From Actinernus sp. WN-2022 (Eukaryota; Cnidaria; Anthozoa; Actiniaria; Actinernidae): a stretch of 64,000 nt of DNA. The notes under the pieces were generated by a model, which did no database searches, had not been told where the DNA came from, and saw only the letters and a program-made list of their open reading frames with translations. The stretch is from the NCBI GenBank assembly GCA_030867875.1, contig JAOWCC010000916.1:1806001-1870000 (forward strand), given 5' to 3'. Below, one piece after another: positions 52,236-63,719 of this stretch (positions are counted from its first letter, which is position 1; every line of letters begins with the position of its first letter). Made by a program: the position numbers and the translations under genes.

Positions 52236-53065
52236 CCACCTCGACAAAACTACAGCACCTAAAAATGCTCGCACCGCTGCTTATTCTGGTAGTTCTTTAA
52301 AGGAGATCGAGCCAACGTAAGTTCTGCGTCGAAGGCATTTAGTGAGTGGGAGCTTTGGCTCTTGCTTCGTAGCACAATATCGCGGCATGAGTGGTGGTGG
52401 TTAAAGAGTTGATAATTAACAAGCTCAACAGACAGACAATTAACAAGCTCGAGACAGATGAGGAGGCATCAACCAGAACCAAAGAGTTGATTTATGAGGC
52501 TGAGATCATAACAAAACTCGGGGATCACCCTGGCCTTCCACTACTTATTTGGGATATGCAGCTGACACCAGCCATTCAGACTTGTACTATATGTTCCACG
52601 GCGAGGAAAGTACCGGTCTGATGATATTCAAAGCACTTTGCTCTGGCAGGATTAGCAGTAGACAAGAGTGGCTGTCTATTCTGAAGGATGCAGCAAAGGG
52701 TATTATGCCACATCCATAATGCAGGGTTTCTCCATGACTTAAAAGGGGAACAATAGTGTTAGACAAGCATGGCCGTAATTACGCCCCAGTCATAACTGAG
52801 TTCGGTAAAAGCCGTGCACTGAACAATGCTAGGGGCCCAACAATATTAACAGCAGAAGAGCAACAGAAGTATAAGAGTAACTTATCCACCACACATTTCC
52901 CCCGAAATTGCTGAAGGAAGCTATGGGCAAAGTATTGCCAGCGATGTGTTTAGCTTAGGAAACGTTGCGGAGGCAATTCGGCGAGATGCTGGATATACTC
53001 TCTCACTTCATTCGGCCTAGCCCACACGCAACTGGCACTGAAATAATGGCTGGGCTTGGCTGAAG
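52236..53065 (+). pseudogene. Protein-kinase-domain pseudogene
   Basis: Kinase blocks appear in order over shifting frames: glycine loop LVSGSFGSCFVAQYRGMS (about 52340-52395), VVVKELIINKLN with the VAIK-type Lys, the helix-C block ELIYEAEIITKLGDHPGL, RQEWLSILKDAAKGIM, a catalytic-loop HDLKGNN (about 52733), an activation-segment start ITEFGKSRALNNARGP where DFG reads EFG, then PEIAEGSYGQS (APE-like) and SDVFSLG. At least four frameshifts and several stops are present. The EFG in place of DFG would weaken metal binding, but this may be decay. It belongs to a Ser/Thr or dual-specificity-like group; the subfamily is not assigned. Confidence 0.72.
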
Positions 53066-54727
53066 AGAAATTTTAACACAATTCCGAAGTTGAGATCAAC
53101 ACATTTCTCGGCTAGTCACCGAACATTCTCTGGAGTTCTACAGTAGCTGCCATGCATAGTAGAACTGAACTCTGTCAATGCTTGTTTTACCAATACAACG
53201 GCTCTAATGGCTGAATAGATTGGTCATTTTTACAATCATTTCATTATGGGTATTTGGTGGTTGGTCATCTGTACATGTCGCACGTAATGAATAGCTGTAG
53301 TGTAAATAGGTACCCACGCACGTAAAGACATGCAACAGTGAAAATCAACCTTCAGTTAGACAGGATGTTTAATCATTCAATGAATGCATTCTAAACTGTC
53401 TGGCTAGCTTCCCTATACCGTTAACTATTTGATCGGGCAGATCCATAACTCTGTCCCACTGTAGATAAGTTTAACTTGTGGATAGACATGGCCAAGTCTG
53501 AGAAGGGTACACCGAGAGACGAAGTTGGCAGCCATTAACATTAACATCAGGCTCATGGCAGACAGAAAGTTGAAGCGCATTCAGTGCAAGAGGTACTGGC
53601 AGCTGTAAGCCAAGCTCTTCCAGCACTGGGAGAAATAAAACAACAGAGACAGCATAGCAACACAGCTTCTCAAGGCTTGTTCACGTCTGAATGGCCCAGC
53701 TCGCGCCGAGTAGAGTTTTATAATATTCGATTAGGGTGTTAGTTAGCCGTTCGTGTTTGTAAACTGACTACAACAACAAGTTCTCTAGATTCAGGATTTT
53801 TGTCAACAAATGTTTCATTCCGCTTATGGGCGTTCCACATGAGGCGTTTATGGAACATTTGAAAATGGAAGCTATGGAGAACTTAAAGGTTTCATGAAGT
53901 CTATAGACCTCAGGGTTATAAAAGATAGCATTATTAGCAGCATTGTTTCGTTGGCTTCACCAGGGGAAACCCAAAGTACATGTAATATTAAAAAATCATC
54001 AAGAATTACACCAAATTGGATAACTATTAAGTTTTTGGGTGGTTGTCAACAAATACCACTACCAATGTTAAATTAAACTTCAGAAATGTTCTGCACTTAT
54101 AATATTTTCAAAGAGGGTTTACTAAAGCTTGTTACAGCTGAATGTTCTAAAACTTTCATATTATAACCACCCTTGTTAGGCTATTTTGCACGTGTAACGT
54201 CCGTAACAAATGATGTAACGTCCGTAACACTGGTTTTCATCACCTCGGCCAAAAGTAAAGAAGGTGATGATGATACATGGCACTGAATAAATTTCAAATT
54301 TCAAACAAATCGAATAAAATCCTCGAGTGGGAGCTTATTTAAAACTCTATTTTGGTTGAGTAGTAGAGAAGACAGCAATTTGCAGGCGTGTGAAACAGCA
54401 CGGCAATAGCGAGATCGTGGTATTGGTTTCAAGTGATTCAGTCACCGTCAGACTTTATGTTTCCATCTAAGCTTTCTTGGAAACAAATGAATTCTCGGCT
54501 GGCTCCTATCAATTCTTCTTTATGTTCAGATGTCAGGTTTTGTGAGGATTCCTATTTGGCTTTGTAGTCGTATGCATTGTTTGGCCTTGTTTTGCTTTTC
54601 TTTTTTCTTTGTTTTCCAAGCTAAGGGCATTCTGCTTGCTTTTTGGAAGACGTAAGGCCAACAACCCATGGAATCGTGTGTGGAAAAACTTCTCACTAAA
54701 CGTAAACATTGGTATTTATAAAATAAT
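53066..54727. other. Noncoding stretch
   Basis: No supported gene. Notable only for the direct repeat TGTAACGTCCGTAACA at about 54195 and 54214. Confidence 0.5.
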
Positions 54728-56577
54728 TTAGACAGTATACGCATTCTGATTGGCTGTTAGCCATGTTTTCATTAGCATGTGCAAACATGGAAATACGTCA
54801 CACCATAAGACAAGCACCGTAAGTGCTTCTTTTATCTGGAACAATTTCCTGAAGAACTCTTTATTGGATGCAAGCTCTTTCCAAGCTTGTGCAGTCCAGG
54901 AGGTCATAAGGACTCTCCTTTTCCTGGCAGTCAGCTTGTCGTGCCACAGGTCCAGATTCTCATCCTCTTCTAGCCACCTCTCCATGGCCTCCCCTATTTT
55001 GCTTTTAAGTATTTTTCCACAGCCAGCATCTATCGGTTGAACTTTGTCAGTGTGCTTCTCTGGTATAAGGTAGACAACAGCATTCAATTCTTTCCTGCAG
55101 GATTCGTGAAATTTATTGTCCTGCTGAAACCCAACATTATCAGCAAAAATTACTTTCTCATCTGGGGATTTTGCTATTCCAGGTATTAATGTTCCTGCTA
55201 GCCATTGCATGTTCAAATCATTGTCCATCCATGCACACTGTTGAAAATAAACATCAACTCCTTTGTCGTACTTTGCTTTCTCTCCACTTGACACATTCCC
55301 CTCCCCCCTGAACACAATTGCAGGCTTCACATTTTGCTCTCCTTCTGCACGTATGCACAGCTGCAGTGTTGCCTGTCTCTTGTCTAAGCCGGTGGCAGGC
55401 TGGGATACCCAAACCTGTTTGCTTCCTGAAACATCATAGGTTTTATCCTGATCAACGACAAAAGGCAGCAGTACTTGGTCAATATTGTACCTATTCTTTG
55501 CTTGCCAACGCCCATACTTAGCATCCATTACATAGTTGCTTCGTCTTCTCTTTGAGTTCACAGCCTTTCTCAGATTCCTGTGGAAACTTTGAATGGTTTC
55601 TCTTCCATCATTTGCAGAATCCTTCTTTTTGTTTGATCTTCGTCTGAATGAAATATTGTGTCGCTTTTTGAACCTTTGAAACCAATTGTCGCTTGCTTTG
55701 AACTTATCAGCCTCTTTTTTGCCATAACAAATTTCGATCTTTGCCTTCATTTTCTTTTTAAGCCAAAGCTTTGATACCTTACACCCTCTCGCTCTTCGAA
55801 GCTTGAATTCAACAATAACACGTTCCGCAGCCAATGGCTACGTCTCTCTGTTCTTTGCTTTCTCTCCTACCAATTGTCTTCTCTTTCTTGTAGGCTTAAA
55901 GCTGCCAGCATTTTTCTTCTTTTTGTTGAGGTCTAGTTCGGCTAACAATTTATGCCTATTCTTGTTCCACTTAACTACTAGCGACTTACTCACTCTTCTC
56001 TCCTTAGCAACTTTTTCCCACTTCTTCTTGGTCTTTATTTCACTCATAGTATCCAGGAGTTCAAGAGTTTGTATCTTGAAATCTACTGTGTATGATTTCC
56101 TCTGAGTTCTGCCCCTTCTGTTTTCAACAATGGCGGCTGGCGCTGGTTGTTGTTGTGTTTGGGCATGTATACTTATTTCATCGTATGACTCGTCGCTGAC
56201 TGCTTCTCTTTCAAGCTGGATACTCTCAGTTACGTCCCTGTTCACATTGACATCAGAGGATGAAGTTTCCGTGTCCAGATTGTCGGAGGCATTAGAATTA
56301 TGTTTGAATCGCACGTGCGTATCGAGGTATTTCTTCGCCGTGAAGAATTCCTCGCAAACATCACATTTCAAAGGCTTGTTGGGCAACTTCATAGACGTTG
56401 GCAATGATGCTGTAACATCAAACACTTGACCGCTTCTCGTCTCTACTTGTTTCTTTAACCCACAATCAAATAAAGTCCGATTCATTTTCTCACAACATGC
56501 CAAAGCAAGACCTCCACGATCGACGGTTGGGCAACGGTTTTCTCGCATGAAGCGTTCGTGATCTGTTTCAGAAACTG
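54728..56577 (-). pseudogene. pogo-like transposase with N-terminal C2H2 and psq domains, one TAG
   Basis: On the minus strand one frame runs from the acceptor at 56577 (CCCTTACAG) to the stop at 54728 with a single TAG at 55838-55840. N-terminal half: a C2H2 finger CDVCEEFFTAKKYLDTHVRF-KH and a psq-type helix-turn-helix (SYTVDFKIQTLELLDTMSEI, KVAKERRVSKSLVVKWNKNR). C-terminal half: a CENP-B-like HTH (KFKASDNWFQRFKKRHNISF) and a DDE_1 catalytic domain with NIDQVLLPF, VIFADNVGFQQ and VQPIDAGCGKILK holding the three acidic positions. The pogo superfamily cuts and pastes at TA. The near-intact frame suggests recent activity. The TAG separates DNA-binding from catalytic domains. Confidence 0.78.
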
Positions 56578-56722
56578 TAAGGGAAAATGAAATATTTATA
56601 CACTTGAGCGATCGGCCTTGAGTACGTATACAAGGCGCGTAAAACATGACAGGACGGATCGATGACGGTAAAAGTTTTAATAGGGTTTACACATGTAAAA
56701 GTAAAAATAAATGTTGTTTAGA

Positions 56723-57560
56723 TTTGTATTTACCTGGCACAGTATATCCTTTTGTGACTCTAGATGCTTCACGAAGGCTGTAAGCCGAAACAAGTGTGGT
56801 AACTGGAATGGTGGTGGGTGGTTCTGAAGCTGGAAGGCCGTCCAATAATTCCTCCAGGAAATTATTGAATACATGCAAGGCTGGTGCAAGTCGGGGAATA
56901 AATTCCGGTGCTTTTGTCTTTGGGGGAACTTGGCCTTGCACGATGGCCTCATTGACTTCTCCAACGAACTGATCCATGGTTTCACGTATTAGTGTTTTTG
57001 CATTTGCATCAAATGTAAACACAGTGCATTGTTCGATCGTGGTAACTTTTTGGAATAGTTCATCGAAGTCATTAACGACTTGATCTGTTAGATTCTGTTT
57101 TGCAGTCTCCATTTCTGAGAGAGTTGGTCTTAAAGACAGGGGCGTTGCGAACAGGATCCTATCAACAAGTCCATGTCCATAGTCCATTTTTGCAATCAGT
57201 TTCGCTGCATTTGCTAGTTTACGTTGATCCAAGTATGCAGAATGGGGTATTCTGGTCAATCGTTCTGGTACTTTCAGTTGAATAGTGGTAAGAAGATTTT
57301 TCCCCAGAAAGTAATTTGCAGAGAAGCTGGACATCTCATGTTGCGTTGTCCCCATCAGATTTGAGAAGTTTATTTATCACATCAAAAACTTCTGGCGACA
57401 GAATCATCCCTTTCTTGTTGTCTGCGATGAACGTAATCAAACCAGAAGATGTGGTCTTGCTTATGACGACACAGTCTGCCATCTCAATATGTTCTAATGC
57501 TTGCTGTGCTGCATGCTGGATTGCAGAAGAGTTTCCTATAAAAGAGGCGAAATTAAGATG
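56723..57560 (-). pseudogene. DUF3987-like gene exons upstream of the pogo-like frame
   Basis: After an acceptor (CTCTTTTATAG, about 57536) the minus strand encodes SSAIQHAAQQALEHI, ISKTTSSGLITFIADNKKGM, then past a TGA (about 57334) DVQLLCKLLSGEKSSYHYST and, one frame over, ANAAKLIAKMDYGHGLVDRI followed by LFATPLSLRPTLSEMETAKQ, text typical of DUF3987-type proteins. The exon ends at donor CCAG|GTAAAT (about 56733) in phase 1, which fits the start of the zinc-finger exon at 56577. One stop and one frameshift make it a pseudogene. Confidence 0.6.
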
Positions 57561-58470
57561 CTCGTGTTGCTTGTTGAGCTTGATAACGGCATACATTTTA
57601 AGGGTGTTCTGCACTGATATTCGCTGATTGATGTTCTGCACTGATATTCGATGTTCGCTGTAAGATTGGTAGTGAAGAATGAAAGGGCTTTGAATGCTGC
57701 AAAGAGAATTAGATCTTTGGAGATTGCGCCTAATATGAATCGACCAATCAGATGAGATTCAGAACCAAGTGTGAATTCAAAGCAACGCCGGTTTGAAAAG
57801 TGAACTTCCAAACTAACATCCAGAACAACATCCAGTAGTAAGCGCTACGTATTATAAGCGAATGTAAAAACGGATATTTGAAATCCTCAGCTTTCAAATG
57901 AGATGTTTCTCAAGTTATTGTGAGCTCTAGAAGTGAAACTAGCAAAGAAAGAAAGGAGTCTCACTGTTTTGAATTAAAAGCAATTAGGGATTAAGTGAAC
58001 AAAAGAACGGTAAATGTGTTTCTTACGATTATTATTATAATGTCGGGGAATCACAGGGAACGCAACTGTTGATGGGATTAGGTAAACAATAGAACGGCAA
58101 ATCTGTTTGTTGAGCGTTTCACAAGTTATTGTAATGTCGGCAAAAGTTGTTGAAATACAATGCTGATTCAATTATCGAGCGCAAGTAAGTGTTATAGAAG
58201 TAAATAAATAACCCCTGTATAAGAGATGGATCGCAGTATGAACCCTCGAAGTGATTATAATGAACGGCAATGAGACACAGGCTAGTTTAGGTCGGGTACT
58301 TAAATGCAACAAGGGATGTCAGTCAACCTCATTTACAACAAGAGAAAGTTTTACTCAATGTGAAACAACACCACAAGGGTTATAATCGAAAGAATGATGT
58401 TAAAAGACATTGGACATACGAAGATTTGATAATTCTGTGCAGTGCAGTGACAAGGACACCTTAATCGAAT
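57561..58470. other. Noncoding stretch
   Basis: No supported gene. TGATATTCG occurs in a short tandem duplication at about 57615-57650 (GTTCTGCACTGATATTCG twice). Confidence 0.5.
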
Positions 58471-58489
58471 GGATGATGGATTAACGTCT

Positions 58490-59035
58490 CTTTCAAAGAT
58501 GCACATTTGTCCAAGAAGTGGCTCTGAAATGAAACTGAATGCACTGACCAATCAGATGACCAATCAGATGGCCGAAAATGGGAATGCAGGCAGCAATTAA
58601 ATGGCAAAATGCACAGAGTGGAAAAGACACTGAGAGCTAGCAGTTGGTTTGAAAGCAGTAATTTAACTTTGGCAGAGATGTTGAAGATCACTTACTGGTG
58701 GACCCGCGATCTGACTCAGACACAGATTAGACAAGAGTTAGGACTATCTGGAAATACTGGCATTGACTGGGATAGTTACTGTAGAGAAATATGCGAAATA
58801 ACATTAATGGAGTGTACGGAAAAACTGGGTGGCGCAGGAAAGTTAGTTCAAATCGACGAAAGTAAATTTGGAAAACGTAAATATCACCGTGGACATCATG
58901 TGGTAGGCCAGTGGGTGTTTGGCGGTAAAGAGGACGACAGCCGAAAGTGCTTGATTGTAGCTGTTGATAGAAGAGATGAAGCAACTCTTCTACCCATTAT
59001 AAACGAACGAATTTTCCCCTCTGTATTTGGTACCC
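58490..59035 (+). mobile_element. ISXO2/Merlin-type transposase fragment
   Basis: A degraded zinc-ribbon-like start (KMHICPRSGSEMKL, about 58498) leads into the open frame 58609-59035: ASSWFESSNLTLAEMLKITY, WTRDLTQTQIRQELGL, then LVQIDESKFGKRKYHRGHHV, where the Asp of QIDESK is the first catalytic residue of the ISXO2-like DDE domain, and GQWVFGGKEDDSRKCLIVAV and LLPIINERI. The segment with the second Asp and the Glu is missing and unrelated DNA follows. Merlin transposons are the eukaryotic members of this group. Confidence 0.8.
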
Positions 59036-59545
59036 ATGCATGTTGTAGTTCATTGCTCTTTAGTACTTACATAATCATACTTTTATACAAAACAGTAGAG
59101 TATGTTCTGAATAGTGAACATATCAAGGTAATTATTATAATTTATCCAACATGTCTGCCTAAATTCCCCTTGCTCATTATTTATCACTAGTTGAAGTTTA
59201 TAACACACACATCTATAACTCAAGTTAAAATGAATGAAAGCCAGGAATTTTATAACTTAATAGGAATAGCTTAGAGTAGGAGACAAAATAAATTGACAAT
59301 GACATGTCGACTGCACTGAAGTATACTGTATACACAAGTCACAATGTAGAAATATGCATCTACCTGAAATTGGCCGGTTGCATCCGAATCGATGATGGCT
59401 TCATTTTTAGGGCCCTAGTTCTTTTGCAACTTGTGTTTAGAACTTCGTGCTTTTACGTGAAGTAAATGGTTCCAGTACAACTACATGTACATGTACAGTA
59501 GACTATCCGCTGGTTAAGAAAGCCGTAGGCAACTTTGAAAAGCCT
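59036..59545. other. Noncoding stretch
   Basis: The open frame continues to 59190 but with AT-rich text unlike a transposase. No other gene is seen. Confidence 0.5.
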
Positions 59546-59638
59546 AGGTACTTCATATATGGTCTATTATTGCGTCTTCTCTATATGATACAGTCTTGCA
59601 CTATAGAAGACATATAATAGACCATATATGAAGTACCT
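59546..59638. repeat. Long hairpin (~37-bp arms)
   Basis: AGGTACTTCATATATGGTCT (59546) and its inverse AGACCATATATGAAGTACCT (ending 59638) continue through ATTAT-GCGTCTTCTCTAT on both sides, with a loop of about 18 bp. The hairpin could be the palindromic end of a foldback element or a structured RNA. Confidence 0.8.
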
Positions 59639-60235
59639 ACCATTTTAGTGGAAGTTGACCACTGAACTGGTTTATAAAGCAAAGTGTTGGCTAACCAAGA
59701 TCAAGATGGTGGCGTTGGGAATTTGTACGACTTTTGCAAAAACGTTTCTGGTATTTTCCATGACAGAAATGAAGGTAACAATTCCAACTTCATTTATTCT
59801 TATTTTAAATTTGTAAATCCGTGTCTGTACAATGTAAGTTAAGACTTAAGCTTAAGTGTAAACAAAACAAACGCATCCTTTCTTAATTTTACAAGATATA
59901 AGAAGCTTAAATATATAAATAAAGCTACATTGTATAAATCTGTGTCTTTGGTTTTGAAACCTATCTATTAAAACTCAAATTCATAAGTGTTTTTTTATCG
60001 GTACATAATATTAAGTTCTTACAACAATAAATGCATACATTCAGAGTACTCAACTCTCAAGCTTTATATTTGTCTCGAAATCAAATAAAGTAACTTATTA
60101 TTAAAGAAGCTTAAGACTTAATATTCTTCTACAATATTTAAGTGGTTCCACACATGCTCACCCCTGTTCCATCATATGTGGTCAGCTACGCAAATGCCCC
60201 ATGTTTGTGATTGGTTCATTGATGTTTTCTGGTTC

Positions 60236-60640
60236 TATGACACTCAGCTGAAAACTGCTCTAAAACCAAAACCAATTTAATTATTTTTTAGAGCAGTTTT
60301 CAGTGTCATAAAACTAAAACCAAAGTACTTATACAGAGCCAATCACAGGCGCAAATGAACATGCAATGAGCCAATCATGAACTGAAGTAATTCACGATTG
60401 GTTTTACTTTCAAGAACCAGTCACGAGGAAAAGCAAATACAATCGTGGATAACGCTCACTAGACGGCGTGATTGCATTTGGTTTGAGTTTAGAACTTGAT
60501 TGGCTGATAATTAATTACAAAACATTTCTGACAGCCAATACAAAAGATAAGCAAACGCAAAACCAAACCAATTACTTACTGTGTTCGACACTCAATTGAA
60601 AACCGCTCTATTAGAGAGCCATTCATGGGAGCATTTAAAG
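60236..60640. repeat. Inverted and repeated CACTCARYTGAAAACYGCTCTA motif with CCAAT-rich spacer
   Basis: TATGACACTCAGCTGAAAAC (60236) is mirrored by GTTTTCAGTGTCATA (ending 60310). A third copy, CGACACTCAATTGAAAACCG, lies at about 60587. Between them many CCAATCA/GATTGGT motifs occur. This resembles termini of a decayed inverted-repeat element. No gene. Confidence 0.6.
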
Positions 60641-60883
60641 TAAAGACAAATGAGTCACTTAGCCAATTGCAAACTGAATTACATGTAGTGTGATTAATTT
60701 CAGTTGAGTGTTGAAAGTAAAAAGGAGGCCAGTTCCAGCATGTCCCAAGAAGAGAAAATTCTACAATTGATGGTGGAATATAATGTTAACTTATTTTTGA
60801 CACAAAGGAATACAACATATTTTGTGGTATAACAGAAGACATTTCTGACCAACTCCAATTTTGCAATCTTTGGGGCATTCTGA

Positions 60884-62010
60884 GTGCAAGCCTCAAATCC
60901 GGCTCCAATGCCAATTTCGTCGGTTTCATCAAGCTCTTTCCCGTCGAGCGTCCCTTCCACGTGTGTATCGCAAGGGGCGGGCCTCAATTCGATAACCACA
61001 GATATGTTGTTGTCGGGGACTGGGTTTGTGGCGCCAAAGTGTTTCCCGAGTCTTCTGAAGCCGTTGGTTCCACTTTTTCCGACATCGTATGCAGGTCATG
61101 GAATCGTGGGAGGTGCTCTGTCCCTTACTCATATTGCAAGTATGCGCATAAGTGCAGTGGCTGTGCAGGCGCTCATAGGGCACAGGTTTGCTCAGGCCCA
61201 TCTAAGTCTGAGCACAGACATAGATCTCACTCTCCAGTGTCATCTCGGGATGGGTCTAAGGCCAAAAGACGTTAGTCGCATGCTTATTTAGGATTCTTTA
61301 GACAGTCATCAATGGAAAATACGAGACTAAGAGTCAATAGTGGCAGGCTTAACCTTTATTATTCTGTCCAAGTTGTATGCCTGGCGAGGATTATTTGACT
61401 GTCTTCATATCCTGTAAACCTGGTTAGTTTGTACTACATAGGTTTTCCATATTTTTTTAATTTTTGAGGCTACATGTATGCCCAGACAAATGGTATGATT
61501 GTCCTTAGTACTTGTATACCTTAAGGGTTATCTGTATTAAAGCCTATTTTTGGTTTATTTAGTATTTATGTTGGGGTTTCTCTTTTCCTGCAGCTGCCGG
61601 CCTTCCCCCAGTAGCTAGGGTCAGCCCCCTGTTAGTGGAGCAGTTCGCTATGGAGCTTAGGAATCATCCAGATTGTTATGTGCTAGAAGGGCTGCGTAAT
61701 GGCTTCAGGCTAGGTTTTTATCATCATTCAAAACGCAAACCGGCCAAGCGGAACAAGCCCTCAGCCTACCAATGTGCTAGAGCAATTGACGACTATCTGG
61801 CGCCCCTTTTCTTCCCCGCCCTTACCAAACTTGCACATTAGCAGCTTTGGGGTCATTCCCAAGAAGGCACAGCTTGGGAAATGGAGGCTCATTGTAGATT
61901 TGTCTTCTTCGGGGGGCTTTAGCGTCAATGATGGCATTGATCCTAATTAATATACACTGCAATATATTAGGACAGATGAGATTATTCGCATGGTAGCCAA
62001 ACATGGTCAA
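60884..62010 (+). mobile_element. DIRS-like retroelement fragment (zinc finger plus RT start)
   Basis: 60961-61275 encodes a gag-like zinc motif, CRSWNRGRCSVPYSYCKYAH then KCSGCAGAHRAQVC, a CxxC-rich finger typical of these elements. After a gap, 61580-61840 encodes VSPLLVEQFAMELRNHP, LRNGFRLGFYHHSKRKPAKR and a helical stretch, and in another frame FGVIPKKAQLGKWRLIVDLS followed by GGFSVNDGI (about 61845-61940), the RT-start block. The element stops near 62010. No methyltransferase or recombinase part is present here. Assignment to the DIRS group is from motif memory. Confidence 0.65.
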
Positions 62011-62263
62011 GGTTAGCCTGTTCACAGGCTCTAGATAGTAGGGAAAATGATAAGAAACGGAAACGAAAATGACGGAAACGTGGCGAAAACAAAATGGCGG
62101 GGGGAAAGAGGGGGGACTGGGGGAAACGAAAGGAAAGAGAGCCTGTGGACATTCTAATCCGAAACTTCTTCCGCCCACTTTTCAAGCTGTCACTCAATTG
62201 CGGTTTCAAGCTGTCTATCAAATTCCAGTTTACAGCGCGGGGGCGGGAATCCATGTAAGCAGC

Positions 62264-62818
62264 ATGAATAGAACTCCCAATTCGTTAATCCACCCATCCA
62301 AGCGCTGCCGATTCTGCGATAAGAATCTTAGTTTTACGGGATCCAAAGTCCCGAGAGTTTGTCTGTACAACTCTATGCAGAATAAAGAACTGGTTGGTTT
62401 CTGTGGTTTGAAGAGCGTTGTTTTGGCTGATGTAGTGAGCTTCCTCGGCCACGAACTCAAAAGAGGCGATCAGTTCTCGAAAGTTAGCTGTCTGACATGT
62501 GCCAGAACATGTGTTAGAATTTATGCGACCTTTATCAAACTCACGTCGAATTCAAATGTATTGAAAGGAGAAAATGCGTTATCCACGAAGAGACTTTCAA
62601 ACTCGCCCACTGGAATTTCTCCATTCGCAAAACGTACCAGACTCGGAAGCTCTTCCGAGCGTTCACCAGCGAGAAGACCACGGTGTTCGCTTGGGCTGTC
62701 AAGTGGATTTGGAAACGAGAGAAAAAACAGCGATCTGATGGCTGGCATTTCGGAACTGTCCGAGAAAATGGATGCTGGCATGAATCTACCGGGCGATACA
62801 AATCAAACCGTGATGAAG
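62264..62818 (+). CDS. First exon of a cysteine-pair-domain gene, continuing off the window
   Basis: ATG 62264 starts a 185-codon phase-0 exon ending at donor AAG|GTGAGA. Residues about 12-85 hold CRFC and CLTCARTC, four cysteines in two CxxC pairs around VVLADVVSFLGHELKRGDQF, an arrangement like the ZAD domain of zinc-finger regulators. The rest is Ser/Arg-rich (SSSERSPARRPRCSLGLSSG) and ends in a short helix. An upstream in-frame extension to 62069 exists but reads as low-complexity DNA, so the ATG in front of the Cys block is preferred. Confidence 0.6.
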
Positions 62819-63719
62819 GTGAGAGCATAAAGACTACATCTTACTCAGTTACTGCAAATACGATTGCACGCTTCCCAGCACAGCTACATCCCTCAAATTT
62901 TGATCAGTTAATATTTTACCTGGTATCTTAAGTTTGTATCTGAAGAATATTTCAGAAATTCGATTTTACGGATTTTATTTGGCATCGGATTACCATATAC
63001 AAACACTGTATTTCGCGCCATGTTTGCACCCCTTTCAAAATGTCGGAATTAACCGCGAACTGCTATTAACATCAGCGGCTTCCCCGAGGGGTCGACCCCC
63101 GGCCTAACCACGGAGATATGTGGGGGAATCAGGAGGATTGAATGCAAACATTGCCCCTGGGGTCGGGGAAATGCTCGACTTTGCTCTATGGTTGGAAAAC
63201 TGGGGTTGGGGATTTGTTCCTTAAAGATACTATGAAGTTCAGTGAAGTGTTAATAAAGTTCCCTTTTCTGTTGAAAGTAGTGTTCAATGTTAGAGAAATA
63301 ACGTTAGTAATCGAGATTTAGTAGTCAATTCATCTCCATCGATCTCATTTCGTGCAAAATGACAGGGGGATTGTAGGTCGTGGAAGACCTAACCAGGGGA
63401 CTTTGAAAGGGATGATTCCCCTACCCCTGGGGGAAATTGTCAAGATTGTTTCGGTCTTTTTACAATCCCCCTGGTCATCCCGGGGGTCGACTCCTCGGGA
63501 AGCTGCTGATAGGTGCATAAGTACTAGAGTCTAAACTCAAAATGAGATAAATTCTTAAAATACTAATTTTCACAGCTGATCATTATAGACTATTGTTTTA
63601 ACTCCAATTATTTAAATAGAGTGAATGAAATGATGGTAATGGTCATGATTATATATTGTTATCATTATTTATATTTAAATAGCAAAGTAGAACTGAATGT
63701 ATGTATATATTTCTTGTAG
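62819..63719 (+). other. Intron of the cysteine-pair-domain gene
   Basis: Bounded by donor GTGAGA and acceptor TTTCTTGTAG, both phase 0. It contains a GGGGTCGACCCCC-type palindromic motif near 63090 whose parts recur at about 63480. Confidence 0.5.
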
